From assembly GCF_910596095.1 (NCBI RefSeq), contig NC_056550.1, positions 9,957,001-10,021,000 on the forward strand: a stretch of DNA of 64,000 nucleotides. The letters are read 5' to 3'. The translations under genes were made by a program, and so were the position numbers. This DNA comes from Thunnus maccoyii. Lineage: Eukaryota; Chordata; Actinopteri; Scombriformes; Scombridae. Shown piece by piece: positions 46,968 to 58,560 of the stretch (positions are counted from its first letter, which is position 1; each line of letters starts with the position of its first letter). The notes under the pieces are model-generated. The model saw nothing but the letters and a program-made list of their open reading frames with translations. It did no database searches and had not been told where the DNA came from.

Positions 46968-47683
46968 CCGACAGCACAGTGGAAGGCAACGACAAGACCC
47001 ACTTGTCAAGCTCATCTTCATCGTCATCATCATCCTCATCATCATCCTCCTCATCTTCCTTGTCCTCATCATCGTCACTGTCATCATCTCTGCAGAGGCG
47101 CGAGCTCCCTCTGAGCCCGCACCGCACAGAGTCCGAGGAGCTTCAGCGGCGGGCTGCTCCAGCGCCAAACCCGAGATCAGTGACCGTCCCCTCTGTGTAT
47201 CTGACCCATTTCCCGACCTTCAGCTGCAAGGAGGACTGCAAGATCATCACGGACACAGCGTCCAAGCTCGAGCGCAGTGGCTTCTACTGGGGCCCTCTGG
47301 GAGTGGAGGACGCACACCGCATGCTGCGGGACGCTCCTCTGGGCAGTTTTCTCATCCGGGACAGCAGACAGAAAGACGTCTTCTTCACATTGTCCTACCA
47401 CGCCAAGAGCGGACCGGTCAGCGTGCGCATCGACTACAAGCGGCAAAAGTTCTCACTGGCGGGCAACGAGCGCACCTTCCCGACGCTCTTTGCCCTCTTG
47501 GAGCATTACATCAACTCTCCCAAGAAGAGCCTGAGCATTCCATACAGGAAATGGGAGCCAACGCTGCAGGAGCTGTGCAGGAAGCGCATCATGGAGCTGT
47601 GTGGTGGAGCAAGCCGGGTCTCAGAGCTGCCACTCACCCATATTGTCCAAGACTTTCTGACGGAATTCCCTTACAAGTTATGA
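46961..47683 (+). CDS. socs1: Suppressor of cytokine signaling 1
   Basis: A feedback inhibitor of JAK kinases that also recruits an elongin BC/cullin 5 ubiquitin ligase, in the cytoplasm. The 240 residues are in one exon (human: 211). In order: MVADSTVEGN start (human MVAHNQV); a serine run at 16-43 (26 Ser of 28); the kinase-inhibitory region THFPTFSCKEDCKII at about 82-96; the SH2 domain from GFYWGPL (107) to about 197, with FLIRDSR holding phosphotyrosine-binding Arg133; the BC box TLQELCRKRI (201-210); and the cullin box LPLTHIVQDFLTEFPYKL to the end. The frame stays open 16 codons upstream but has no ATG, so Met at 46961 is chosen. The KIR keeps both Phe residues but has Pro85 where mammals have Arg, and Cys93 where they have Tyr. 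The paralogue (socs1a or socs1b) is not decided. Confidence 0.97.
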   Translation: MVADSTVEGNDKTHLSSSSSSSSSSSSSSSSSSLSSSSSLSSSLQRRELPLSPHRTESEELQRRAAPAPNPRSVTVPSVYLTHFPTFSCKEDCKIITDTASKLERSGFYWGPLGVEDAHRMLRDAPLGSFLIRDSRQKDVFFTLSYHAKSGPVSVRIDYKRQKFSLAGNERTFPTLFALLEHYINSPKKSLSIPYRKWEPTLQELCRKRIMELCGGASRVSELPLTHIVQDFLTEFPYKL

Positions 47684-48590
47684 CATTGCCATATGGTATT
47701 TTGACAGTATTATCATTAATCTCAAGAAAGCAATATTTACAAAGAACCAGGCAGGAGCGCTTGACAAGACCTGCCCATCATGAGGTGGAGGTTAAGAGTG
47801 TGTCGCCATGGTTACAGACTAAATCAGCTCTCTCTATCGAGCTGAAAGGCTGCAAAATGTTTCAAGAGAGACATTATCTGCACAGTCAAGCACAGTTTGA
47901 CTCCAGGTGGACAGGGTCCATGCATGACATTTCACCATACGTTACCTCTCAAGCCTCCACTTGCATACAGGCAGAACACCTTCTGGCCTTGAGAAAGCGT
48001 GAACAGATGGAAAACGCTGCATTAAGAAAAAACTACAGAGACAATGGAGCTTTTACAAAGACACAAGAACTGGTGGAGTTGACTGTGACTGCTCTCCTGG
48101 AAACTGCAGGCTCTGTTGTTGCTGGTTTGCAACCTCCAGAGGGCCTAAAATATTTAGTAGTGGGATGTGGAAGGACATTGACAATGCCTACAGAGTGGAC
48201 TTCAAAACACAAGGGGCTCTTAGAAATATGGAGGCATGGTGGAGAGTTCAGTTGAAATCATCCACCTGTAGGATTTGTTTTATTTGTGTAGCAGATTGTA
48301 ATACTCTAATGCTGTTGAATGTTTACATCACACATGAATGTTTGCCAGCACTGATGGCTCATATACTATTTGACATTTAAAAGCCAGTGAGTTCAGATCA
48401 GATGGTATTGGAGTCATGAGGTCTGGTGTTAAACTGTACTGTATCTAGAGGTATCTCTCTAGTTCAACCATCTGCCAAGCAGAATACTGAATTAGTCAAT
48501 ACTGTTGTCTATACTATATTAATATTTTGTTGTATTTTTGTATTATTTTTATTATATTTTATTAAACTACAATGTATTTAAACTACTTAA
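47684..48590 (+). other. socs1: socs1 3' UTR
   Basis: About 900 bases between the TGA and a candidate polyadenylation signal. An alternative frame stays open from 47551 to 48255 (234 codons, 190 of them beyond the SOCS1 stop) without a recognised domain. The end is AT-rich. Confidence 0.5.
48561..48566 (+). terminator. Candidate socs1 polyadenylation signal
   Basis: ATTAAA within an AT-rich stretch 880 bp after the stop codon, followed by a TTTGTGCTTACTTTTTGATTG segment that could act as the downstream U/GU element. No AATAAA was seen between the stop and here. Confidence 0.4.
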
Positions 48591-50190
48591 ACTTTGTGCT
48601 TACTTTTTGATTGTGTCTTTAGTAATATGCTTGTTCTGCAAGTCTTGCCAACTGAAGGCGTGGTTGGAGTATGTAGGCATGGAGAGAGAGACGGGGAGGG
48701 ACAAACAAACACACACACCTTCACAATCACAAAGTCTGGCTGCATTATGTCGCAGACAATAGGATAGACAGGCAGACAGGAAGTGTAACAATGTAGTGTA
48801 CAGTACTGTCACCACAGTGATTCATCTCTGTAGGGTAAAGTGACAGGTGGGTGGGGTTACTTTTGTAGTAAATGGACTGTTACGCTTAGACACACACACA
48901 CTTACCAGAAACAGGGGCAGAGGTGACACATACTGATGCGGATGTGTGTGTGTCTGTGCATACAAGTGCTTTGAACCTAATGAGGACCCAGTGCACATTA
49001 AAATTTTCCTCAGGAGGAAGTGGGAAAGTTTTGGGGTTAGTGGTTATACAGAGACATGTTAGATCAAGGTCAGGGTAAGATTTACAGCTCGCATTTAATC
49101 TTAGTTATGAATAATGGACTTTTTGTATGTAGCACATATTTAGAACAGTTATGTAAATAAGCAGAATGGGAAAAAAAAAAGATAACAGGTGAAAAGAACT
49201 GTCAAGAAAAATCATGCGAGGAGTCAAAACAATGAAACAAAGCAATGTCATTTTTTCCAACACACTGACTGAAATATCTTACTTCTGTATTGGGTGTGGC
49301 AATCCTGAACCAGGGTGGGTATCCCCAGTTAGAGTGTATGACTCATGGAGTGTGCATGTGTATGAGAAACAGAGTGCACATGCTATTTCTTTCATACTTA
49401 CTGTCATATCAGACCAAAGCCGAGCTGAAATCTGTAAAACTCAGACTGAAGTCATGCTTAAAGGTGCATGACCGGTATGTCAAACAGGACAGTGATATAA
49501 CAGGAACCTTACACACCTTACACATTCTTACACAGAGCCATTGCATTCAACCAAACTGAATTGTTGCAGCATGTGTTAATAAAACTTCCCTCTTGTCTGA
49601 ACCACAGTTGAAGAGTTCAGCTCCTAAGTGAATCAATTTAAAAGTAATTATTTAATTTCTAACCTAAAATGTAGAGGATCCAGCTTGTGAGAAGTAGTAT
49701 CAGACTGACAAACAGCAATGGTGAGGCTTTCCAGTATCTTTTTAAGAATAGCAGTGGGTTTTTTTTTCCTGTTTATTCCCAGACTCTGGCAGGTCGCCCT
49801 TCCCTCTCATGTTTCCCTTCTGGTCTCCTCACAGTGTGCAAAACTGAACATATGTCACTGTGTTTTCATGGTATTACTGCTGGAAACATCCTGTTATTAC
49901 CTGACATTCACAGGAAGAAATAATATCAAGAGATAGAAGCTTCTATAATACACTGCTTATTAGCACTGTGCTAATAAACAGTGTATTACTATGGCTTTCT
50001 CACTGTTGATTCACAGAGCAGCCATCTTGGATTTTGGGGGTGGGGTTGGTGAGGTTATTCTGACTTTCCAAGTCAGAAAACCGAATTCAGGGGGTGTTCC
50101 AGTTGAAATTTACAACTGGGTACTCAGAAATTCTGACTTCCCAGTTCAAATGGAACACACCAGCTACCAATCTTATGTGTGTATGGTAAA
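48591..50190. other. Spacer between socs1 and clec16a, left part
   Basis: No exon was recognised on either strand. Contains a near-perfect hairpin at 49946-49988 and short CA/GT runs. Confidence 0.5.
49946..49988. repeat. Near-perfect hairpin, 20-bp arms and 3-nt loop
   Basis: TAATACACTGCTTATTAGCA, loop CTG, then TGCTAATAAACAGTGTATTA. The arms pair throughout apart from one C/A position in the DNA. It may be a palindromic MITE or a transcribed hairpin. Confidence 0.85.
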
Positions 50191-50194
50191 TATA

Positions 50195-50600
50195 TTAAAG
50201 CTGCCATGAGCAGCCAGTTAGCTTAGCTTAGCACATAGACAAAGATTAATCCGTACAAAAAACAATATAGAAATAACAATTTGTGCATTTTGGGGCTTGT
50301 ATGCTGGACTATAAGTAGCTTGTTAATTGGTGAATTAGATAATTAGCTAGCTAGTCCAGTGCATAAGCTATATTTAGCTAGACCAGTAAGCTAACTAGTC
50401 TCCGCTAGTTTACACTTTGGTTGAACAGATTCAACAAACTAGTTATAATGTGTTAATTAATGGCAGTTTTTGTCACCCTCAGATGGAGTCATGCTAGTTT
50501 TCATGCTAAGCTAAAATAACCAGGGTGCTAGATGCAACTTTAAAATATCAGATATCTCCTCATCTAACTGGGTACTAATAGGATGTATCACAGAATGTGT
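50195..50600. repeat. Dispersed teleost repeat fragments (TTAGCTTAGCTTAGCA type)
   Basis: AGCCAGTTAGCTTAGCTTAG at the left, and TCATGCTAAGCTAAA with TATCTCCTCATCTAACT at the right, are pieces of a repeat family seen again at 51965-52090. Between them is AT-rich DNA with many TAGCTAG motifs. Confidence 0.45.
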
Positions 50601-51960
50601 GGGAACTAGAAGCAAACAAGATGAGCTGTGACTCCACATGACATTATCTTTAGAAAGCAGAATAACCTGGTCTTAATTTTGCAGTTTCATGACATTTGTG
50701 AGAGTATGTGTCACTTTTTCACAACTGTGTAGTGTACTTTTAATTTCTAACCTTACCTCCAACCCTTTCCTCATACCTAATCAGAACTCCAACGCCAAAC
50801 CTTACCATAAGGCTGTATGATCTTTTTGGGGATTTCTTTTTATTCTCTTGGGTCTAGACAAATGTAGCCACAAGCACACACACACACACACACACAAACA
50901 AACACACAGTGTTGAGTCATACTGAATACTCACTGGTTGATTCAAGTAAAGTCTAACTAGTGCGAGGATATAATTATCTCAACTTGAGGAAGAGGTTGAG
51001 CAGGGGTGGAACAAACACACAAAAAGACACAGAGTGGAACATGAGTCAGTGATATATAAGTGATGGTTGTAATATCTTAATATTTATAAGTGTATGTGTT
51101 ATCAAGCCTCAGTTTTCAAAGCTTTACCTAGAAACTGAGATAAGATATTTAAACACAAGTTTGCGTGTGTAATCTTGTGGGGCTGGGGGATGGTGAGGAA
51201 TGAATCATATGTGGCAGTTTCATTCATAGCTTCTCAGTTTTCAGGACATTCCCGACTATTTTGAGAAGTGAAAGGTGAAGTGAGGTATTCTATGACTGTG
51301 CGCTTATCAGCTGATTTCTGTAGAATCCTTCACTTGGAATTTTTTGTCCTTTAAACACACACACACACCGCTATACAGAAATAAATTATAAACTGACATC
51401 TCCACATCAAAGTGGCACACAAAAATACTGAGGACAACAAGATAAATAATATAAGAGAGATGTTCTTTCAAAAAATGACCTTGACACTTGATGTAAAGAC
51501 ACTTATATTTTTGGCATTGTGATGCAATTTTCCAACAAAATAGACCTCAACAGCTTTATGAACAGTTTATTATGCCGCTTTCTGGCAGCCTCACTGGTCG
51601 CTTGTGTTTTCATGGACAATTTCCTTTGACCAAATGCTGATTCCTGAGTTTCTTATAAAGAGATTCACATCGAGAAGTGATGTTGAAATGCATTTCTAGG
51701 AAGACTATCATTAGTCATCAGTTTCTTTAAATTTTTGGACTTCTCCACAGGATTTCTTTTTCTACCAACTCTAATTCCTGTTACTAGCACATCTCAGAAT
51801 TTACGGCATGGGTGATTTGCAGGAAATTTATGGAAACACTGATCAGTGTGTTCAGTGTGATCAGTGACCAGAAAAAGTTTTCACAGATTTACCAAAAAAG
51901 GCAGCTTCTGAATAGATTTCATGTATTGATGTGTCTTTATATAATAGTTTGATATGTTAA
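50601..51960. other. Spacer, no gene seen
   Basis: AT-rich DNA, with a short CA run at 50877-50895. Nothing coding was recognised. Confidence 0.5.
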
Positions 51961-51964
51961 TTAG

Positions 51965-52095
51965 TGAGCTTGAGGTGCTGGTAGGCAGATGTTACCTTTG
52001 GACAGCAAAAGGCTAGCTGTTTCCCTGTTTCCAGTCTTCAGCTGATTGTGTTAGCTTCATATTTACCGTGCAGACATGTGAGTGGTATGAATCAC
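51965..52095 (+). repeat. Dispersed teleost repeat (GGCTAGCTGTTTCCCTGTTT)
   Basis: The phrases GTGCTGGTAGGCAGATGTTA, CCTTTGGACAGCAAAAGGCT, AGCTGTTTCCCTGTTTCCAG and TTCATATTTACCGTGCAGAC follow the order of a very common fish interspersed repeat. Family recalled, not aligned. Confidence 0.6.
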
Positions 52096-52242
52096 TGCTT
52101 TAAATATGGGTATGTTTTGGGGCCTGTCCCTCAGCACCCTTTAAATTTTGTAGTAATCCAAAAAAACTTCTACAGTGCCATTAAATTGGATCCTAAATAC
52201 AGTATGTTATTATTTGTAAATTTTGTCTTAAGTGCTATCTAG

Positions 52243-52810
52243 TTTTAAAGGATAGGTTCACATTTTTTCAAGTGTGTCTTAAAACAACAGTCCAGATGAA
52301 CACTGAAAGAGGTTTTCCTTGCTGTAATCATTCCTCCTGTTCATACTGGGTATTAAAAGATCCTTTTCAAATGCGCTTTCAATGTAAGTGAACCAAAATC
52401 CACAGTGTGACCACACAGTCACTTCATCCAAAAATGCATTTATTTGAGTTTATCTGAAGCTTATATGAGGCTTCAGCAGTCTGAGTTAGTCATATCATGT
52501 GGATACCTGCCACATTTAGTCTTTTTAGCATCAAATTCCCTTTGTTTCCCTGTCAGAAGTATAGTAACAAAAAGAGGGACCTTGGCACTAAAAAGAAAGA
52601 TATCTACTTGATTTGACTTCATATAAGCTTCAGATAAAACTTTTAAATACATTTTTACAGAGAAAGAGGACTGTGAACTTTGGCTCTGATCACTAGAAGG
52701 GATCTTCTAATGGCCAGTATGAACAGAAGGAATGAAAACCTATTTCAGTGTTCATCTGGGCACCTGACTGTTGTTTTAAGACAGACTTGAAGGTTGTGAA
52801 ACCGTCTTAA
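52243..52810. mobile_element. Fold-back element, about 565 bp, with long inverted arms
   Basis: The two halves are inverted copies of each other. TGTCTTAAAACAACAGTC and CAGATGAACACTGAAA at the left return as complements in the right end (TTTCAGTGTTCATCTG, GACTGTTGTTTTAAGACAGA). AGTTTATCTGAAGCTTATAT pairs with ATATAAGCTTCAGATAAAAC near the middle. The arms are roughly 250 bp with scattered mismatches and small indels. No coding frame is present. It resembles a fold-back MITE common in perch-like fish. Confidence 0.85.
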
Positions 52811-55800
52811 CACACTCAGGGGTGTGCAGGAGATGTGCTGTTCAAGTCTGCACACCAGAATCATTAAATCTGTCTTGGATCTCTACAGTCAAAACTTCAA
52901 TGTGATGCTGTGACTGTGGTTTGGTACAGAGAAATAACACACACACACCAAAGCATTTCAGTATCGTTGCAGTACCAGGAACCCATTCACATGTTTGCGC
53001 ACACACACACAGACTTCCCTGAAGAGAGGAACCGCGATAAAAGCAACACGTACAGACCGCAAGGTGACTGAGGGCTCCTGCAGCAGCCACAGGAAGACAA
53101 CGCAAAGGTAGAAAGTGTAAAGGCAACGTCATGCTCTCAGTCTTCCGTCACACACACATACACACACACACACAAATATGAATTCAGCTCAGTGACATTA
53201 TGTTCATTTTTTACACATGAAAAAACAATTTCAAACACAAGTTGAAACCAAGTTGTAGCGCTGCAGCGTAGGAAGCAAGATGTTCCTTTACAGTAATGAT
53301 AGATGCATCTTAACACTGCAGTTGAAGATCACTGTGTGGGTGTTTGTTCAACTGAAGCTTCCTCAGTGTAGGTCAGGATTTTACACGAGCGAGACATGAG
53401 AAACAACATAACAAACCTCATACGCCGGTCTCACTGTTGTTAAGTAGAATAATTTATTGCAGGTCTTTATTTATTCCTCTGTTTCAGTTCATTAACAATA
53501 ATTACATGTTTAAAAGCCAAAAGCATTTACAGAGCATACAAACATATTACATACACACACACTACAATCAGAGACTTAATAATGGAAGCTTGTCATGGCA
53601 TGTTTGGGTAGAGGTTGGCAGTAGTGGTTACAGGTGACACGCCGCCCTGTTGGAAGACAACATGGCGGCAACATGGCGGCGTGTTCCTCCAAACCGTCGC
53701 TAGCTTCTCTACAAATGCTCCTTGTACCAAGCCTCTTCATCACTATCATTCTGCTGCTATATACAGTAGCCAGATGGAAATACTAAGAGACAGACTCAAA
53801 AAAAAAAGAAAAGAAAAAAAAAGAGAGTATTGCTCTGATTTCTCGTTAACAAACTCGACTGTACAGAGTTAAAAATAAGAATGATCGAGCCTTAAGACTT
53901 ACGATGATGGCACAGGAAATGAGAGGATGAGCTGGATCGCGAATGCAGAAAATATGAGGAAGAAGTGAACAAAAGGGGAGGAATTACGTTATAATGAATC
54001 AGTGAGTGTGCTTTGTTCTTAAGAAATCAAGTCATGAATCAAAGATAAAATACACTGACCCCATTCATATCAATTGAATAACACAGCTGTTTGGAGAGAT
54101 AAGGTGTCCGTTACATTCATCTCTCCTTTCATCGAGTAGCTCTTAAGATTATTGCAGTAGTAAAGCTTTATTCAGCTGATTAAAGGAGGGGGTTCGCCCC
54201 TAGATGCTGACCTCAGAACAGCCTGTTATGACTCTTGGGGCTATTGTTGGCAATTTTTCCAGGTTTTATACGCAGCTGTGGCCTCAATTGGGGATGAAAA
54301 TATAATTCAAACTATGTTTTGATATCCATTACTCAGGAAAGAAAAGCAGGATATAATGAAATAATATAATGAAAACAGAAAAAAAATGTTAGAGGAGTGC
54401 GTTGAGAGCATTCTATGTGAACACAATCATCCTAATTTGGAAGTAGCTGGGAACCTATGTGCTGTTGTCTTCCCAGGAAAAATGCAAGTCAAACTCTAAA
54501 ACGGAGCCAAATGCTGTCATAAAAGATTACCAGTAAATGTTTCAAGTAATCTGCCCCCAGGTCAGGTTTACAGTCCTTACATCAGATACAGAGATTTCTA
54601 TATGGAGAATTAAACTGAGCTCAGGTCAGTGTCTGAGGGGCAAGCAGCAGATACATTCAACCCAGTGTTGTTGTGGCGATGTGCGGACCTGAAGACACGT
54701 ACGTTACTTCAAATAGTTTCTTGTGACTCTATGAAGTTGTCTAACATCACTGATCTCTATTAAACTGTATCACACTATGAGGCTGTCGTTTAATCAAGAA
54801 AGTTCAGTTTTTAAATATTTCCTAAACATATGAAACAATCCCAGTAACTTACAATATGTTTTATAACCAGTGGCACACCTGCATTACCACAGGTTTGAAT
54901 TCTCATTGTATAGAATGAATGAATGAATGCATGGACTGAGTTCCTATTACTACTCACTGAACCGCTAAGCATTATGTATCACTACTGCACCACCAATCAG
55001 CTCTTTCGCATTATCTATTCTGCCGGTCGGGCTGAATGAGCACACATTATCTTACCTCTGCAGGATTCCACTCATGGGTTTGGGAAAGAAGTTAAAAGAT
55101 CTGGAATGGAAGTTGAACTAAAAGCCAATCTGCTGAGGTCAAAGTTTGTTGATTACTCTTGCATATCTTAAAAATGAAAATGCATTGTTACGCTGCACTC
55201 AAGCAAACCATCCTAAACTGTCAGCCCGAGAGATCGACATTAACGACGATGGAAACCAACTCTGTGCTGGCTGTGATCACGATCAGCTGCTTTCACACAC
55301 CTCATGTTGCATCTGAATGGATTCATTCATCCAGATGTTTAACTAGCAGGAGAACAAGATGGCCATTAAATGAACGTTTTCACAGTTTGCTCCCTCCTTG
55401 CTCAAGATCATTTCATACATTTTTTTATGATAGCCATTGATTAGCAAATGGGAAATTAATGGATCATTACTTTACTAGTGGAACAATAAGAACTAAATCA
55501 GATGGAGAACACACCCCCACCATACGCAACCATACGCACACGCCTAACCAGTGGCAGTTCTAGGTGGCAGTAACTGCAAACAGGTCTGACATGCAGCAGT
55601 TAAAAAGGCTAGTGCAGCTTACTCTGTGTGTGTGTGTGTGTGTGTGACAGCATGTGTGTGTTTAGCATAGTAGTGACCACCACCGCGAAACATCAGTGGT
55701 GAACTGTTATGTGAACATAAGACACAAAAATAGAACAGATCTTTGAAAACCTCACAGCAGCAGCAGCATGTGGAGCATGTGTGTGTGTGTGTGTGTCTCT

Positions 55801-56191
55801 GAGCTGACAGACCATTGATCAGAATGAGTAAAAAAATGTTGCTGGTTGCGCGCCTTTGACCCGCGCGTGCTAAAATCACTCGCATACACACGCACTCCAG
55901 TGCACGGGGAACCCAAAACGTGCTTTTGAGCTTTTCCACGAGTTCCGCCATCTGTCTGTCTCCTCCTCTGTTTTTCTCTGTGAGTAAAAAGAGTCTTTCT
56001 TCATGTGCAAACACAAATGTTGAGATGCCTCCAAAAGCCTCTTATGCTATTCACATCACACACTACCGACAGGTTGCAACATGAAAATATACTGCAGCCA
56101 AGCTGGATAGTTTAACTATCGCACTTCACTGTCCTCTGTATGTATATGTGTGTGTGAGAGAGAGATGAGTTTAAGTGCATGGGCGTGAATG
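52811..56191 (-). other. clec16a 3' flank and probable 3' UTR
   Basis: No exon was recognised. The minus strand carries AATAAA-type signals at 54167-54172 and a cluster of three at 53453-53475, so a 3' UTR of about 2.0-2.7 kb is plausible. Two ACATGGCGGC motifs (53660-53669 and 53671-53680), YY1-like, lie beside the cluster. A GT run occurs at 55622-55646. Confidence 0.4.
53453..53475 (-). terminator. Candidate clec16a polyadenylation signal cluster
   Basis: On the minus strand three AATAAA hexamers occur within 23 bases. They lie 2.7 kb beyond the clec16a stop codon, comparable with a long vertebrate 3' UTR. A single AATAAA at 54167-54172 is an alternative. Confidence 0.3.
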
Positions 56192-56856
56192 TTAGTCCAG
56201 TTCAAGCGAGTCTGGTGTTTCAGTGTGTATCTCTGTATCATCTGTCTTCTCTGCAGACTCTGTAGCTGTTGAGTTGTCTCTTACTTGCAGCTGTGCAGCA
56301 GAGGGCCGGTCTCTATGTGCTCCAAGAGGTATGTCTTCATCTACAGGCTCCTCATCTTCTGCCACGTTTCCTCCCTTTGGTTCCTGCGGCGCCTCATCAG
56401 TGGGTGTGACCAACTCTGTCGATGTGGTTTCCTCTTTTACCGTCACATCTGTCTCATCCATCAAAGACTTCTCGATGTCCTCCTCCTTTAGCTCTTCCTC
56501 TTCCCTTTGTTTTCCTTTCCAATCTCCCTCTTTCTCGTCATTATAGTCCTCTTCCTCTTCTGCAATGGGAGCGTCTGGTCTCTGAAGGGTTGTGGAAATG
56601 TGGCTGGCACAGGGGTGTAGGTGTGGTGAGTCGGCAGGGGGCAGCAGCGTGAGCGACTCCACGCTGAGGGTGTCGGCGTTGCTGTCGGTGAGGAGGGAGA
56701 TGGTGGGCTGGGAGGCCGGGGTGAGGCTCGGGGCCAAGGCGTGAGCTGGAGCTGGGGTCGAGGGAGTAGAGGAGACCAGTGTTACTTCCCCGCCTCCTCC
56801 TTCCCCTTCTCCTCCTGAAGAGGAGGGAGGTGTGTGCTCCAAAAACGTGCCATCAT
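56192..56856 (-). CDS. clec16a: clec16a last coding exon, acidic disordered tail
   Basis: Acceptor CTCTTCTTTAG; the first two bases complete Asp, then DGTFLEHTPPSSSGGEGEGG. The block QPTISLLTDSNADTLSVESL marks the exon as CLEC16A. After it comes a long Glu/Asp/Lys-rich segment (EEEEDYNDEKEGDWKGKQRE and on) and a TAA at 56192-56194. In mammals the disordered C-terminus is needed for mitophagy control; this tail looks longer than the human one. Confidence 0.93.
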
Positions 56857-58528
56857 CTAAAGAAGAGCAGAGGAGAGAGTGAAGGAGATGGAAGACACAT
56901 TTTGAAGGATTCTCACTGTGTCCCTGGTGTGAAATTGTTTTTTAAAAAAGCTACACATGCTCCTCCTCCTTTGTTAATGTAATGTTTCTGTACAATTAAA
57001 TGTACTAAGAGGAAATTCTTTGCCTTAAACGTAACTCAAAAGTTTATGATAAATTCTATTAACAAGCGGCAACACTAAAACTCTCAGGATTTATAACAAA
57101 CAGGAGAACTTCGATCCATGCGGGTAAGTGCTACACATGTATTTGGACAGACACAGACAGAGGGTTGACTGAGTAACAAAGCACAGCATGTTCTCCAAGA
57201 ATCTCCTTTTAAATTGTTGGCATCTGTTATTTTAATCGCTGTTCAAAGAATGAGCAGATCCCTTATAACAAGGTTGAGATTGTTTCAAGCATGTCATTAA
57301 AAGCAGAATTTAAAAGAGGTACAGCAGGGTGGTCACACCGCACTTCTATCACACATATAAGCAGCAGCAGCAGTCGTCTAATAGTAACAGAACTACACCT
57401 TTAACTATGTACTACAGTGTCAACTACTACGTACGCATACTCACATTGTAAGAGTGAGGGTGCGGTATGGAAAACACAACAAAACTGTTTTACAATGATC
57501 AGTGTCATGGCTACAAAATCAGAACAAACCTCACCTTTGATAGCTTTTCTTAGTGTCTGTAACACTAGAAGTCAATGCATTTTGAGGCTGACAACATGTA
57601 AATCAAAAGTGGTAAAGAAAATAATGTGCTTGACAAGATTTGAAAACAATGGTTTAGTCTGCTCTTCTAAGTGGAAATGCTGATTGACAATTTATAGTTA
57701 TAAAATGAAAGCTTTTTTTTACGATGATTTATCATCAGGTAAATCATGCATACAGTGATGTTCCAGTAGATAGGTCCAGTTATGAAGCCGTTCAGGTATG
57801 AGCCGGTGTGTGAAACACTCACTGTCTATACGTATTCACTCACTACTGTGGAAAAAAGCCTGAACAGATGCAACACTTGAATGAGAGGACACCCTTAGAG
57901 CTTTCTTAGCAGGTCTTACAAACCCAGGACGACTTTTAAGCAACATTTAATGATATATGTAAATAATAATGTCAAAAAAAAAAGAAATGGTTTAACACCT
58001 GATAACATAAGGAACCAATACAGCACTCAATGCTTGATCTATTCACATTCCTTAACCATCATTCCAGCAGGCGTAAGTTTTACCTGCTGTTATTTAGTTC
58101 AGCTGAATTCAGTTCAGTAACAGTGAAAGTGCTCCAAACAAAGCTGGGTGTAAATATGCCTTGAATATTTTGTAGCGGGAGTCCCTGAGATATCTCTGTA
58201 ACCAGTTTAACAGGTACTCTGAAGGTTAGAATGTAGTTATTTATGTTCACACAAAAAACAGGACATATAGACACCTATATATATATATATATATATGATC
58301 CTATATACTTCTTACAGTATATACTAAGAACTCAACTGACACCACTGGTTTTTGCAGGTGTGTGTGTGTGTATATGTGTAGCTGTACCATAGTCACACCT
58401 TGTACTCTGAGTTAGCCACACCTCTAGCTCTATTTACTTTTCCCACAAATGTTTGTGTTGATCCAGAATCTGCCTATTATAATGAACCATATTTATTTCT
58501 TTATGATTGTGCTTCTGTAAACAAGGAA

Positions 58529-58560
<32 letters not shown>

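Noticed and set aside
46846..47168. Acidic (Asp/Glu) and Met-rich frames antisense to socs1
   Set aside because: They are the reverse reading of the serine-codon microsatellite and SH2 coding sequence.
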